The notes under the pieces were generated by a model. The model was not told the DNA's origin. It saw only the letters and a list, made by a program, of their open reading frames with translations, and did no database searches. Of a stretch of 64,000 nt of DNA, positions 33,486 to 46,530 are shown piece by piece (the stretch's first letter is position 1; each line of letters starts with the position of its first letter). Both the position numbers and the translations under genes were made by a program. Source of the DNA: Isoetes taiwanensis (Eukaryota; Streptophyta; Lycopodiopsida; Isoetales; Isoetaceae); assembly GCA_021234155.1 (NCBI GenBank), contig JAJEKV010000027.1, forward strand, positions 9,932,716 to 9,996,715. The letters are read 5' to 3'.

Positions 33486-33535
33486 ATTAGAAAACCTCGC
33501 GTTTTGGGGTTTTCGAGGAAAAACCCTGACCATAA
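33486..33535 (+). mobile_element. SINE fragment (S1 family, head end)
   Basis: AAAACCTCGCG...GGGGTTTTCGAGGAAAAACC matches one end of the S1 copies at 52,080 and 53,290. The rest of the element is absent. Confidence 0.35.
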
Positions 33536-33539
33536 TAGA

Positions 33540-34900
33540 ATCACTAACAGGCTAGGTTCCTAATGATGTATACAAGTATACCCTCAGGCCGACCAGCCTT
33601 GTTGGGTTTAAACACCTAATTAGAGTTCTGATAACAGAATAGATGATGAGTAGGAAACAACATCTCGCCTAGTACTAAACCATTTTGTGACAAGAGTCTC
33701 AGCTCCACTCTCAACTTGGTGTCTCAATTGTAATGTGTTTCCAACTTGGAACCTGCAAAATAACAAGAAAATGAGCTAAAGGCCCTTAGCGCTCATCCTA
33801 ACTCTAAAGCCTCTCTCAAGCAGGAGGGCCTCAAACATGCTCTAGGGCCTCCATCCTAATGTGCCTCTAGGTTAATGCATTGGTTCATTGAGGTTTTAAG
33901 CTTCCTCTTTTGAGCAAAATCACAAAAAATTCCTTTACATTACAACTGAATTGATGTACAAAAGCAGGCAATATAATATCTTAAAATTATCGTATCCGCA
34001 TTACAAATGGCACCTCAATGTGCAATGAGTTCAATGAAACAAATTGGACATTGACACCATGTTTTACCCTCTAAGTAGGGAGGAGGCCCCATACTATCTT
34101 ATTTTGGCTTGGAAACATTTTTAGCTTGATTTGGAAGAGTTTATACTCAAGGGCTTCCTCCAGTCCCCATCAATCGTCAACAATAGGAGCAGTACCTCCA
34201 AATTCATATTTAATCTTATACATATTGTCTTCATATTGGCATCTTACATGATCTATATATATAGTTTTATACGAATACATACACCTTATTAACCCGAATG
34301 TCAAAAACCAACCCGATGACACTCCTTTCAAGTAGCCGATGATGATGTAAAGGTGACTCCAGGGCAAATGCAAACAAAGCAGTAGAGAATTGAATTGTAT
34401 GGTCCCGGAAATGATAGAATGACAATTGAAATGGTCCCAAAAAAAAAAAAAAAAAGGGAATGAAGAAAATGTCATCAAATCCGTTAAAAGAAAATAAAAG
34501 AAAAGGTCAAGATAAAGTGAACAAAATTGAGAACGTGAGGGAAGATCGAGCGGATAATTATGCAACAGCAAAAAAAAAAACGAATAGATAAAGTCGAATG
34601 TCAACAAGGCGGGCTGGGTCCCGACTGAACGCCATGGCTACGCATATGCGGTTAGCAGCTGACTTTATATTTCGGAGACGAATTGAGGCTTCATGGGATA
34701 AGAGCGCATCAAGAGCCCATTCCGGTAGACGATGGATCCTTTCCAAAAGTTTGAATTTGCAAGGAGATTGATGCAAGCAAATGCCACCAAACTAACTCTG
34801 GTGGCTGTGTATTTTTCTGGGCTCGTGAATTAAATGTAAATCTGCGCTGCTAACTGCTTGTTTGTGTTGATTAATCTGCCGGCAGGTGTCCAGAAAGGGA
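33540..34900. other. no gene recognised; A17 run at about 34,439-34,455
   Basis: Minus-strand open frames at 34,607-34,170 (145 codons, phenylalanine- and leucine-rich) and 34,776-34,558 (72 codons) were inspected; the first has low-complexity composition and the second resembles nothing known. A 17-base adenine run interrupts the first and may be a retroposon tail. Confidence 0.35.
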
Positions 34901-34910
34901 GGAATTAGGC

Positions 34911-35276
34911 ATGGGCAATGAATCGAGTACGAGCAGAGATCAGAGCAGCCGCTGGAAGCTGGCCCTCAACGGATCTTACACAGTGATCATGAACGAGGAG
35001 GAGATTTTGGCCCATAACGGCCACCCTGAGGGCATTCCTCGTCAGAATGTTACCCCTCGCCAGAATTTCCAGGCCCCTTATGGCCATTACGGCCGTTATC
35101 AGCCCTCTCGTCGGTCCTCCTCCAAAAGCAAGGCCCATGTCTATCCTACAGCCCTCATCATCCCCAAGGACACTCATGTCTTAGAGTCTTCAAGTAAGGT
35201 TCCCAAAAGATCTTCCATAAACTTCGACAGTCTTCAAGTAAGGTTCCCAAAAGATCTTCCATATGGTCCCCAATAA
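34911..35276 (+). CDS. hypothetical protein, possible N-terminal exon
   Basis: A 121-codon frame beginning MGNESSTSRDQ, which fits an N-myristoylation context (Gly2, Ser6). The composition is protein-like: Arg, Pro, Ser and Tyr-rich, with a PYGHYGRYQPSRRSSSKSK stretch. I do not recognise it. At 35,194 a GTAAGG donor could end a first exon after residues HVLESS. The sequence after that donor is duplicated 40-45 bases later (both copies contain AAGGTTCCCAAAAGATCTTC), so the last 25 codons are probably not protein. No downstream exon was identified, so the gene may be truncated. Confidence 0.35.
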   Translation: MGNESSTSRDQSSRWKLALNGSYTVIMNEEEILAHNGHPEGIPRQNVTPRQNFQAPYGHYGRYQPSRRSSSKSKAHVYPTALIIPKDTHVLESSSKVPKRSSINFDSLQVRFPKDLPYGPQ

Positions 35277-35279
35277 CAC

Positions 35280-36580
35280 CGATATTCAATCAACACTTCC
35301 TTTATGATACACAACACATGTATACGCTTCAATTCTCTCGTTCCTCTTGAGCAAAAGCAAAGAAATTCTAATAACTAGATGTGAGCAGAAATGGTTGTGA
35401 GATTATTTTTCTTTGTGATTATTATACAAATATGGAGTTCTCAATATCTATGACTTATATTACTGAAATAACATGTGTTTTAGATCTTTTAGATCACGTG
35501 TCTCTGTTTGAGGAACTCATGCTCTTTTGCTCTAAAATGAGATGCCTTTTAGTCTGTAGCCAATAGTGGTGGTGATCATCTCTTAATTATTACATCTGTA
35601 TAGTGGAAACCGTGCCTTGTGAATGTCCCAATTCCATGTAAGTATGACTGAAGTGCTAGAAGAAAGAAGCTCAAGACCACTCTATAGGCATGGTCGTCCA
35701 AGAATTCGATGATATAACATATAACTCCCGAATGGTTGTACATATGTAGCCATCACGCCATACATACACTGCGACACCAAGATCTATAAAAATAATTGCT
35801 CATAAGCATATTCGATATCACAACTTAACACAACTTGTATGGCTTTTTCTTGAGCTCATCTTAGGCAATAGCCTCGTCCGAACTTGTGAATTAGCTTTCC
35901 TTCAACAAAATTTCAAAGGCAAAATACTAGAAATAGATTGCCAAATGCAACCAATTGGGTTTATTGTACTAATACCAACAAGGAATATATAACCTAATCT
36001 TATAACGCAATTATCAGAAAAACCAAATAGAGCCAAGAGAACCAACTTTGTTAGGCTTATGCACGTTTTCTTCTTTGTTGATAACTGGATTTGAAACCAA
36101 TATATAGAGAAAAGATATCAACGTGAATGCATAAGGATATTATTACTGATTGTGCAACTTATGAGGATCTATAAAAGTGCTTATTTTTGAGAATTAAACG
36201 TCAAGTTTAGGTAGGACTACGGTTTTTGAAAACTACTGATAGAGAACAAATTGTTTTGGGCTATGCGTGGGCATCAAAGCAAATTTTTTCTTTGGACTAG
36301 TTAAGGTGAAGCTAGAAATAGATTCATCAAATAACAACATTTCAATAGGAAACAAAACAAGTGGTGACAAAGTAATTCTAGGAGTTAAAAGGCTTTGATC
36401 AGATTTCAAAGCCAATAAAAAAGGTTCTGGTCCATACTCAAAAGCATTTATGACAAAAGTATCTTTGACTACACTAACGAAATAACGATAAGCTATATTT
36501 CTAACAATATTCCATGCCTATTTGATTCTCAGCACTTCTAATTGGCTCCAATCTGGTAGAGATGTCTACAATTCTATTTG
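35280..36580. other. no gene seen
   Basis: AT-rich intergenic sequence, with no recognisable protein, RNA or repeat structure. Confidence 0.5.
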
Positions 36581-36589
36581 GATACGACA

Positions 36590-36740
36590 CAGACCTTATC
36601 GTTGGGTCCCGTAGACTGTGGTCTCTCTGTGGACAACAAAAATCAGCTCGACTTTTTTGTAGATTGTTTTGATCTTTGGATATAGCACGAACCAAAGTTC
36701 CCATTTTCGTTGGTCTCCGTGGATGATAAATATCAATACA
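36590..36740 (+). mobile_element. two partial SINE 3' ends (S1 family)
   Basis: Two stretches match the 3' part of the S1 family: GGGTCCCGTAGACTGTGGTC followed by TCTGTGGACAACAAAAA (36,604-36,642), and TTGGTCTCCGTGGATGATAA (36,710-36,729). They are separated by about 70 unrelated bases. Probably two nested or duplicated fragments. Confidence 0.45.
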
Positions 36741-36939
36741 ACTCTTTGGAGCTTGAATCTTTATTCTCGATTCTTTTGCTCCACTTCTTCAATAGCTATG
36801 ACCTTTCCGCCTTTTCAAATGTGATAAGAAGTGTGATAAAAATGAGGCTACCAGATCTAGGGTACAATAAAGTAATGAACTTGAGAGGGCCGGAGCACTG
36901 GAGGTGAAGTCCATAGTCCTATATCAGATCCTGCTATAG

Positions 36940-37625
36940 GTTTCTTACCTCTTAGGATGGCCCTGGATCGACACATCGTCTACTTTCAAAAGGTGGTCAC
37001 TGAGGACGATGCTCGCCTCCCTAGCCTAGTTTATGCCATTGCAATGGGGCCACAATGCCTCAAGGCTTGTTGGAAGGAAAAGCGAGCTCACTGGCTCGTC
37101 CGATAGAATGTGCAGGAGCACATGTGTATACAGGTGCAAACAGAGGCAGATCATCACAGCCTGAGACAATACCTTGATGCCTGCTTCCTCAGCAAGATCT
37201 GGGATGCCGACGCTCTTGAACAGGTCAAGACAACACATTACCAGTGCCACGTGAACCCCTCATTGGAGCGGGGCTCTCAACGTTACATGCATACCCATCT
37301 GCCTACGGAAAACGTAAACTCATTGCCTCAATCCGCGCAGGTGCACACCATCCCTACATTGAGATAGGACCACGGCAGGACAGGCCCTGTAGGTGCTGTC
37401 AAATGGGGGCTATTGAAGATCAATGCCATATCCTACAGGGATGTCTGGCGTATGACCAAATCCGGGTGCACTATACTAAGCTGGTCAGGCTTGGCCAGCT
37501 ATTAATATCTAGTATTATAACATGGTTTCCTTTTTGTGATTTTATATGCTTTTTGGCATGGTTTTCATATGATTTCATGGGCGTATTGCACGAGGCATAC
37601 TAATCAGTATATCTAGAGTGCACTC
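36940..37625 (+). mobile_element. LINE 3' end, same family as the 18.3-23.4 kb LINE
   Basis: Plus-strand frames give MALDRHIVYFQKVVTEDDAR (36,958 on; compare LTLDRHIVYFGRWPEDGL in the other copy). They continue with GKRKLIASIRAGAHHPYIEI and the zinc-knuckle-like RPCRCCQMGAIEDQCHILQG (37,382-37,441), a C-x2-C type cluster with His and Cys as found near the C-terminus of ORF2 of this LINE group. Two frames are used, so a frameshift is present. It is a 5'-truncated, dead copy. Confidence 0.75.
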
Positions 37626-37629
37626 CGCA

Positions 37630-38010
37630 TTTTATTGTCTAAATTCCATATCACCAATGGTTTACCCCCTTTTATTTTTATTCCTCTATTTTTTTTTTAA
37701 TAAGCCATACATGCAAGCATCGAGATGTTTCACTTTAGGGTTATCTGAAGCATTCTCTGTCTCAGGTATGTAGGTGCTGCGGGTTCTAGGTTTATATTTT
37801 AGGGTTGTGAACACACCATGTTATATGGTGCAGTTCGAGGGATGCTGTTATGGTATGGTGCAACAGATTCGGCCTAGGTCCGCGTGTTTTTAGAATGAAA
37901 GATTTGTTTTAGGGCTTTAAAAGAGGAAGATGCTGCTTATTCTTTGGAAGCAGCTATGAATATACCAGGCATGGACACGCACAGGCAGGTAAGTAATTTA
38001 ACGTTGGGCA
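37630..38010. other. no gene recognised
   Basis: The spacer contains a GTAAGT near 37,990, which could be a donor of a decayed upstream exon of the transporter pseudogene that follows. Not verifiable here. Confidence 0.3.
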
Positions 38011-38023
38011 CATTTGCTTCTGG

Positions 38024-38115
38024 CCTCAGAAATCCAGAGACTGTGCCACAGAGCGTCAGCCTCAGAAATCCAGAGACTTTGCCTTAGAGCCTCAGCCTCA
38101 GAAATCCAGAGACGT
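38024..38115 (+). repeat. 36-bp tandem repeat, about 2.6 copies
   Basis: The unit begins GCCTCAGAAATCCAGAGACT; three successive starts at about 38,024, 38,060 and 38,096. Confidence 0.85.
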
Positions 38116-38199
38116 GGAGGCTTTGTCTCCGATATTATATACTTTGATTCTTGTTCCTTTGTGCAAATATGTCCTTATTGTTTTATGCACAAATGACAA

Positions 38200-38832
38200 T
38201 GGGGAAGGTATGTTTGCATGACAGAATGACAATGGAGAAGCTAACAAGAACGCTACTCTTGGTATGTTTGCTACTTGCATTGCTTGGCACATGCATGATC
38301 ATTGGAGATGGTACACTTGATACCAGCAATTTATAGTGAGGAGTGGTTGTTTTCATTCAAACCCCTGTATACAATAATTCGGAGTGACGCATTATATATT
38401 TATTAATTTTAGTCCTATCTGCTGTGAGTGGTCTGACTGTCAGACAATGAATACTTGTTTCTGCTCAGATGTGATGGTGTTTACTTCTTTTATTATACTT
38501 CTTTGCCTATTTCTTCTCCAACGGGATTCTCATTTGCACCTGTATTATGCCCGCGGTTCACATCTTTTGCCATAATTGGATTATACAATATAATTAAGTA
38601 CGGCCCTAAAGTTTTTCGCGCGCTCAATCTAAATTACATCATTCATTATTTTAAAAGCAATGGAAAAGATGGTTGGTTGTCTTTGGGTGGCATCGTATTC
38701 TATATAACAGGTATGATTTCTATTTTCTTTATCAAAGGGCCTTATGTTATGCTACTGCAACTTGCAAATGACGATGCAGGAACTAAAGCTATGTTTGCAA
38801 ATCTCGGGCACTTTTCTATAAGATCAATCCAA
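38200..38832 (+). pseudogene. KUP/HAK-type potassium transporter fragment
   Basis: Two exon remnants of a K+ uptake permease are visible. The first (about 38,229-38,337) reads LLLVCLLLALLGTCMIIGDG, a membrane-spanning segment ending in the family motif GTCMVIGDG. The second starts after ATTTTAG (38,413) with LSAVSGLTV, shows SDVMVFTSFIILLCLFLLQR in another frame, then FAIIGLYNIIKYGPKVFRAL, FKSNGKDGWLSLGGIV and MFANLGHFSIRSIQ. It ends at a GTAGTAAG donor (38,833). At least two frameshifts, premature stops and a 60-70 base insertion after IVFYITG (MISIFFIKGPYVMLLQLAND) break it. Plant KUP/HAK proteins run to about 750-800 residues; about 180 remain. The LTR retrotransposon begins 22 bases after the donor, that is, inside the following intron. 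Possible further scraps lie at 50,880-51,000. Confidence 0.8.
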
Positions 38833-38849
38833 GTAGTAAAGTTTGAAAC

Positions 38850-38854
38850 CTAAT
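38850..38854. repeat. target-site duplication CTAAT, left
   Basis: Identical to 50,668-50,672 on the far side of the LTR retrotransposon. Confidence 0.9.
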
Positions 38855-40430
38855 TGTGACGCTTCCAGAACATATACGGCGCTCCGGACGTATACATACG
38901 GGGACTTCCCCCTCCCATGGCAATCAGCTCGCCATGAGCAGGGCCCTCCGTCTAACTCGGGCCATCCGTAGAGAGATGCCCGGGTGAAGGACACGGAGGT
39001 GTCATTCGGCCCACGCCTTCAATGGGACTCCTAAGTTGCGGAAGCGTGAATACATGTTAGCACACAGCATAAATCATATATAAATAACCACCACGAAGGG
39101 TGGCACATCCATCCAACTGATAATATCAGAGAAGATACATTTAATACTAGAGAAAACACCCCAAACCCATGGTTCTACCCCGGCTCAGACTCCAGTGAGG
39201 ATCGACTGACGGCTAGGTCTCAAGAGATCAGCAGACCGAATCTTGGCATGGCGTTGGCTGGCATAGAACATCGGCTAGGGTTGTCCACTCCATCCGCCCC
39301 TCCTGTGCACACTTTGCAGATGAGTCGAATCATGCTATGGCATCACTATAGCCTTCTGGAGACGCACGCTCAAGGTGTCACCCTTCGAGCCTACTCCAGG
39401 TTTCATGAAGACCTGTCCGATGAGGTAGGTCAGGGAAGCGTCCCCTTCCAGGATCACATCGGTTCCATGGGTGAGCTAGAGAATACGTGCCGCATCAGCG
39501 ACCCCCGCATCCGTACCTGACTTACGCCCCTAAATCTACACAAAGTACAGGGTGCCCCATACGGGTCACACCTCTGCACCCAGGGAGTGTCAGACCCATA
39601 CCCGGCCCTCTACATGACCGGCTATCAGGCCTAGCCCATTGTAGGAGTCCCAGGAGCCTTTTATGTTCGTGCAAGACCCCACACCCACTTCACCACTGCG
39701 TCCCTTCTTTGGTGCTAAGCAATTCCATAGCATCTACGACTCGGTGGGCTCTTGTGCACAAGCCGCAAATAATGGGAAATACAGGGATCCACCTAGGAGC
39801 ATACTAATAAACATGGCTCAGAGGTCTCTACCCCCCTTAATTCCCCCACTTCAAGAGTAATACTATGCAAAGAACTATCAATCCATCATTTAAGAGCAAG
39901 TACAGAATCAGAGATAAGGAGAACTCACCTTTGCAATCAAGGGTTAGTTCCTACAGGTAAAGCATAGAGAACACAGAGAAACAGAAGAAATACACACAAC
40001 AAGTGCCCAACAGGGGCGCTACCCTACAGATAACACAGCTAAGCTACGGACTAACCATCGAATCGGGCTTGGGATGGCTCCATCTCGATTTGCTGAAGGG
40101 TGCCTGGCTGCTGCTCCTCCTCCTCCTCCATCTCCAATTGCTCCTAATTCGAATTGGGGCCCCAAAGCCCTAATTTGGGTGTCCAAAATGGAAACCCTGC
40201 CTTGCCCAATCGATTTGGGCCAGGTGGCATGTCATTAATTAACTAATTTGGTATTTTAGCCCTTTTTAATATTAGGATAAGCCCTAAATTCGAATTAGGG
40301 TTTTGGGTTAGGTTTCCACCTTTAACATAGCTAACCTTAGCTTATGAATAATTAATGTGCCATTAATTATTCATAGTGACGTGTCATGTATTTATACTTA
40401 AATATGCGTATAAATATGTGGAACGTCACA
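38855..40430 (-). repeat. 3' LTR (1,576 bp)
   Basis: Begins and ends with the inverted TGTGACG/CGTCACA. It matches 47,772-50,667 over its full length once the 1.3-kb insertion there is removed. It carries a GA-rich stretch and a CTCCTCCTCCTC run (one unit longer than in the other LTR). Confidence 0.95.
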
Positions 40431-40443
40431 TTCTCCCCACCTT
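40431..40443 (-). promoter_or_regulatory. polypurine tract
   Basis: The minus strand reads AAGGTGGGGAGAA directly before the TGTGACG start of the 3' LTR. It is preceded by GAGGACAGCATCATTTTT, a sequence often seen at this place in plant Ty3/gypsy elements. It would prime plus-strand DNA synthesis. Confidence 0.85.
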
Positions 40444-43400
40444 AAAAATGATGCTGTCCTCAGCATCAAGGCTACTCTTGTTGCAGGGCAACACCTCATA
40501 CATTGGAAAGAAGTCTCCCCTCCTTAAAGAGATAGCGTGACCAAGTTTGAAATGACTTGTAATGTGCAATTTATAACTCTGGAATATAAGAGATAGAGGT
40601 ATAGATCAGACATGAGCATCGCTTAGGAGTGTCAAAAGTGAACAGTGAAGGTTTGTGGAAGTCTCACTGTTTCATTCGTGGTGACGAGTTCACAGTCTAT
40701 CTATTTTAGAAATCATTCTTTCTATACATACAGGTAACTGATTATATATTAAAGACAGGTATAGATATAAAGAACTTCTATTTGTTGTTATATTATAATA
40801 CAGAGTTATTAACCTTGCACTGTTTAGTAGAAAGTCATTCTAATGATATTAACTTCTGTGTATATGTGTATTATATTCCCGCTTGACTTTGTAATTCATT
40901 TTATTACAGCCAGCCCTAATTTAATTTTGTAGCAAAATTTTGTCTTCTTATTTTGTTATAATTTTAACAACTCATATATTGCTATCGTGAGTGTTTAGAT
41001 GCCCCTGACATTTATAGTTATCCTTTAATAGAATTATATATTGTACTGTATTTGCTATTTTGACCTATATACTTTAATATTAATTACAGATAGACGTTCT
41101 TCATTTATTATTCATAACCTTGTATAAGACATACATAATTATATCCTTCTATTATATTTGACTATGTGTTTAAATAGCTTTCCCCTTTTGAGTATGTTTA
41201 ATGTTTCCCACACTCACACTCGCGATCCATAGTTTACACTTAGCTGTAACTGATAGCCAGACCCTGATATGCGAGGGTTAAAGACCCTTAGAAAGTGAGA
41301 CTACGTTGTTGATTTAAATGTTGGTTTAATTCCAAATAAAGTTCTAAGGTGTAAAACTCCAATTGCTATATTGTTGGCTTTAAGTAACCATGGGTAAAAC
41401 CTTTGTGGCGCTAATTCTAAAATCATGGATCTAAGGCTTGTATCTGATAATGCTGCAAAATAGAATAATAGATGATTCCTTAGGTTAATTGGCCAATGGA
41501 ATTTCGAGGCGAACTAATACTAAAACGAGCTTTACCTCACATGAGCACACATATTAATTCCTTAGTTATATCTATACGTTTATTATATCTAGACATTCGT
41601 ACATTGACATGGCACAGGTACGACAGAAGCATAGAAAGCATGCCTGGTGCTTCTTGAGGCTATTATGTAATGGAGGTTAAGCAGGTCCTGGGCTCTTACT
41701 TGAAATAGAAGTGCTGAATGTTGGGAATAAGGAGTGTCAAGGTATCCTTATTTTGGATAGATACTCGAAAAAGTTGGTATGACGATGTTTGGTATCTGAT
41801 TGAAATACTGGACGAGGTTTCGACCATTATAGTGCAGGCATAGAATGTCGGGCCAACATTTTATAGCTATTGCCACTTGAATAGAGGGATGATTCGTGGA
41901 AAGGTAGAGAATAATGTTAGTGGGTGCATGATTAAGATGACGACATAGTCACTTGGATACGTTTAATGACGTTGGTCAAATGCATGACCATTATGCATGG
42001 TATAAATTAAGGAAATGGACACATGTTATGTCTGCTGGGAGCATCGAGATGCCGTATAACGGACTGGAGAATCGTGTGGAATGTAGTTTCCACATAAGGT
42101 CAAGAGAAGACGACAATTGGTAGGAACAGGCGTAACCATCGAAAAGCTGCAAGGTATGTTGGATCTTTGGTGAAGCCAGACTATGAAGGAAAGTTGATCT
42201 TCAACTAATGATATATTAGGAAGGCAAGTAATGTACCCACACGACAAGTGGGAGACAAGAGGTGCTTGAAAGTTGTTGTAAACAACGTTTCAAATATAGA
42301 GAGTTTGGAATGACACGTTGAATGTACCAAAGTCTGGAGTAGGAACAAGGTAGGCGCCCAATGAACATCTCACCAAGGAGGATGTGTTATGGACTTGGTA
42401 TCGTGTGTGTATTCCGAGGAGTAACTCCGCGTTGGTATATGTGTACTAGGACCATATGTTAATAGTAAAACATAACTAAAAGAAGATAGGATATATCCTA
42501 GAACCTTTAGTAGTTCAGCTTCCATATGAATACGGAAGTAATGAAGATAAGAGTTCTTATACTAGAGGTGAAACATGTCCACAAGGAACTTAGGTTGGCA
42601 TTTGTCCCTGTGGAAGTTATGACTGGAGCTTGAGGACGAAGGCAAAGTAAGGTTAGTGGTGTCGAAATCACAACATGTGTACGGTACTAGATAACCAAGT
42701 TGGGGAATTAAGTTGGCCGCAAGTCTGAATATAGCTAGATGCCTATGTCAACAAGTTACATAGGAGTCTAGACTTAGGGTTGGTGCACACATGTTACTAT
42801 ATCATATAATAACAACGTAGCGGTCTTGGATGTAGGAAGGATTTAGTAGTATCAAATACTATAGTGGTGATCATATCGAGGATGTCAATTGTGATATTCA
42901 GATGTATATCATATTAGAAGATAGTAGGATATTCGTACAAGGCGAGGGAAATATTACTTGACAAGGTTTATAGAATGAGCGTAATGATATGCTTATATAC
43001 AAAGATATTGGGTTAGGTATGCTTTACCAGAGATAAGGATTCAAGTTATCCCAATGGTTGGAGTTGACTATCTTAGATACGTCGTACTAAGGAAGATGAG
43101 AAAAGTTTAAATCAGTGAGAATAGCTAGAGTAAGTATAGCATATACGGTGATGTTACATTCAAAAACATCCCGAGGATGGTTGGAGCGGTGTTGGAATAA
43201 ACGATAATGAGAGCTTAGCCACTCAAAGGTTCTAGATACCAATGAATTGCTTAATTGTTATAAGCTGAGAGCATTTATTTGGTTTTGGGACTGAAAATAT
43301 GTATAAAAATATCGCGTCCCCCTGATGGAAGAAAATAAGGAGTACGAGGACTTTGGGGATTATACCTTTAGGGATAACCGAGAAGAGGGCAATACAGCAA

Positions 43401-45180
43401 TTCCAAGTCCCGATAAAATCAAGACGAGGTGTATAGATTAGAAGGGGTGAGATTATATAGACCAGTAGTCCATATATCCTAAAAGTTATCCTACTGGTGT
43501 GGAACAATTTTAGATACTGAAGTAGAAGCTGCAGGATCCGTTGCCTTGAGGCATAGACCCCTTAAAGATTATGACTTTGAAAGGCTTAAGATGGTAAGGA
43601 ATCGGATAAGCATATGGCGGTTACTAACGAAGATTGAAACATTGGGTTTCCTATGAAGAGACCAGGAGGTTTTAGTGCCTCCGCTTCATTATGAGGGAGC
43701 CAAAGATGACAACATTTGAAGTGATCAAAAGTTGAAGTTGGCATGCTAACTTAAGAAAATAGGTTAGTTGTGACAAAGCATGGCGGAACACAAAGGATAT
43801 TGAACTGAAGGAACCTTTAAAGAAGGCCTTCGACTGTGGTAGAAACCTTTGGAATTATGGCATAATCCCATGGGAAAATTATAGTTTATGTACGGGGTTA
43901 AAGTACCATAAGCTACTAAAGGAATGGTTGAAATAGCTAGAGACCCTATCAACATATAGGCAGCATTTTAAGTCCAACATAGAGTTGGCCTCTGTCCATT
44001 TGGGAAGTAGGTGGCACAACCACATCATGAAGGTACATAGGCAATGGGTTTTGTTTGAAAGAACCACCAAGGTGACACATTAGCCACGTTAGAGCAGAGC
44101 TCTAGGATTGTGGGATGTGGATATATGTTTATTATGTACATACTATGTATACAGACGATAAACATCTTGGAGAGGTAATCTAGGTGGCGACACAAGGAGA
44201 GAAAGACGAATACATACTCCAAAGTTACTAATGAAAGGTCTGGAGATGTATTCGAAATGTGCAAAGGACCTAAATCCGTTGCATGCTAGGGTATGATGTC
44301 GTAGTTGGCACTTGAAATAAATGTCAACGGCCAATAGAATGAAGCTTAAGATGAGGGGGTTGAATAGTACTATAGTACAAGTCCAGGATAGGTATCAAAT
44401 AGCAGTTACTTGCTAGAAGTTCGAATGTGTCTTGCATAGACACCCAAGACTAGGTTTCCCATATGATCCATACCCGGATCAGGCAGAGGTCAAGCTAGAA
44501 TATACAGGACTCGAACATTGATACAAACCCGGGTTATATTAAACGTAGGTAATTGTAGGGAGACTCACAAAATACCAGGCAGGCACCATGATGAGTCCAG
44601 GTAATTTACGAAGGCTCACTCGCTTTTAGGCCATGACTATGGCTTAAATGAGGATGCCAAGTCATTTGGAATGCCAGAACAACGTTATAGCATCATGACA
44701 GAGAAATGTAATGACTAACATTTCCAGGATGTAGGACAATGTTGAATCATAACCCCCAATGATAGGTGGGTTGACAATATAGAAAACATATAATAGCGGC
44801 TTAGAAGCCACAAGACGGCTAACGAATATGTAAAAGAGTAAATGGATTCTACGGAATAAAGGTTACGACCAAAGGGTAAATTGTATACGTTGTGCCAGGC
44901 GTAAGGGTCGGAATACTGAAAATCAATCATAGACTTAGAAATCATTACCCTTTGAAGAAGAGAAGGAATGAAGGACCCCTATTGATGATATTTAGCAATC
45001 TGGATAGGAAGGTTATTACCTAACATGAAGGTTAGTTTTTGCTAACGTGCAAAGATAGGCTTGCGGCTTGAAAGGCAGCAAGAGATGAAAAACTCTTTAA
45101 AGATTTGGTGCATGGCTTAGGGAAGAAGAATTGCATGTCGTAGGACAACATGGTGAATTGAATTCACCAAGGACATTTTT
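40444..45180 (-). other. LTR element interior, no coding sequence recognised
   Basis: AT-rich, strand-asymmetric sequence (purine-rich on the plus strand). The longest minus-strand frame is 91 codons (43,507-43,232). No zinc knuckle, catalytic DTG of the protease, YxDD or HHCC motif was found. Confidence 0.6.
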
Positions 45181-45300
45181 AATAAATAGATAAATAGGTA
45201 GATAACAATTATATGTCATGCCACATTGGCAGCGTCCATGAGGACATATAACGGACCCCCAGAGACTTGAACACAAGATCTCTGAATAGAGGAAGCCTAT
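45181..45300 (-). mobile_element. tRNA-derived SINE-like copy (S2 family) inside the LTR element
   Basis: On the minus strand it reads a B-box-like TGTGTTCAAGTCTCTGG, GGGTCCGTTATATGTCC, GACGCTGCCAATGTGGCATG and a degenerate TCTA tail. It is about 85% like 26,522-26,650. Confidence 0.75.
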
Positions 45301-46424
45301 CCTGAGAGGTCTTTGGGTGGTACTGTCCTTTGGGATATTCATATAATCCCTTGGAATATGTAAGTTCATTTGCGGACTTAAAGACATCTAGGCATTAAAA
45401 TAATGGTTGGAAACATTTTGCTCGGACCTTATCTAGGTACCCTAGAAGGAGGTGAGTAATCAACAATGGTTGGGCGGCATTGGAATGTACGGGAGAACAA
45501 CTCCAAAAGAGGGTAGACTGCTGTCATTTTGACAGGCGTGTGGCACAGATAATTAATCACATCCATATAGACGGTGAAGTTTGGCACAAAGTGTTGACAT
45601 TATTGTGGGGGTTCTAACACAAGCACTCACTACGTATTACAGAGTTTGTACCGTGGTCTGGGAAAATGGTCCATAAAATGAACACGACCATTGAGAAGAA
45701 GTAGTGAGGGGTGGTAGGATTAAAGCTACCCATGGTCTAGAGGGGTGTTGCATGGCAGTCTCTAGTTGGTTGGGCGAAAAGAAATCCTTTCTCTGGGAAT
45801 TGAGATGAGTCAAGGTTTAGTCACTAGAGAGAGACAATGTTAATTATAATTATGTCTATAAAACATTACTTATAGAACGGCGGATATAAAGCATATGAAT
45901 GTAGTATGGATTGAATCATGGCAAGGCCCGAAGAAATTGTGTGATCAAGGCATCTACCAAAGGAAAAATAATTAAAGTTATAAGTCGAGGAACGCTGATA
46001 ACTGGGCATTATTACCGTCACCTAAAGAATATCCAAGGATATAACACATGCTGCTATTCTAGAGAGTTGCCCTGTCGTTGTTAATTAAATTCCGGAATTA
46101 GTCGCACCAAGTGAGTTGATGTTATCATAACAAGTTGGCCGGACTTGCTAGATTACGTCGTGTCATTTGGTCGGTTTAGTCCTAGGGGATACTAGCTTTA
46201 CATATGGTTAACAGTTATCCGGTCGTCTATGGCAGAGAGAGGTCGACTCCCGTGGCTATGGCAAGACTGCTTACTCCGGCGGCTATGGCGAGAGAGCTTG
46301 CTCCGGTGGAGTTGTTGCCTCCACAACGTGGGTTTACCAAAGGCACGCCTCTAATTTAAATATGGAGTAGATACACTATAAATATGGGGAAAAGGGATAC
46401 ATCCATTCAAGAAAGAAGTTGGCT

Positions 46425-46530
46425 CATTGGTAAAGGTATTGGCTTGGGTGCAGAAGGTCAGGGTTCAAGTCTTCCATAGTTCACTTTTATATAAAAGTTT
46501 CTATGCAGAGAAATAGAGTACTATCTATGT
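46425..46530 (+). mobile_element. tRNA-like SINE head
   Basis: A-box TTGGCTCATTGGTAAAGG and B-box AGGGTTCAAGTCTTCC at tRNA-like spacing, followed by ACTTTTATATAAAAG and an A-rich segment. No full cloverleaf forms, so it is a tRNA-derived promoter, not a tRNA gene. Confidence 0.6.

Noticed and set aside
34170-34607. Minus-strand open frame of 145 codons
   Set aside because: Phe/Leu-rich low-complexity translation running through a 17-base homopolymer; no homology or splice support.
43850-44060. Integrase-like stretch on the minus strand of the LTR element (LWYFNPVH...)
   Set aside because: Similarity to the WYNTxYH...MTPF region of gypsy integrases is weak and needs several frameshifts.
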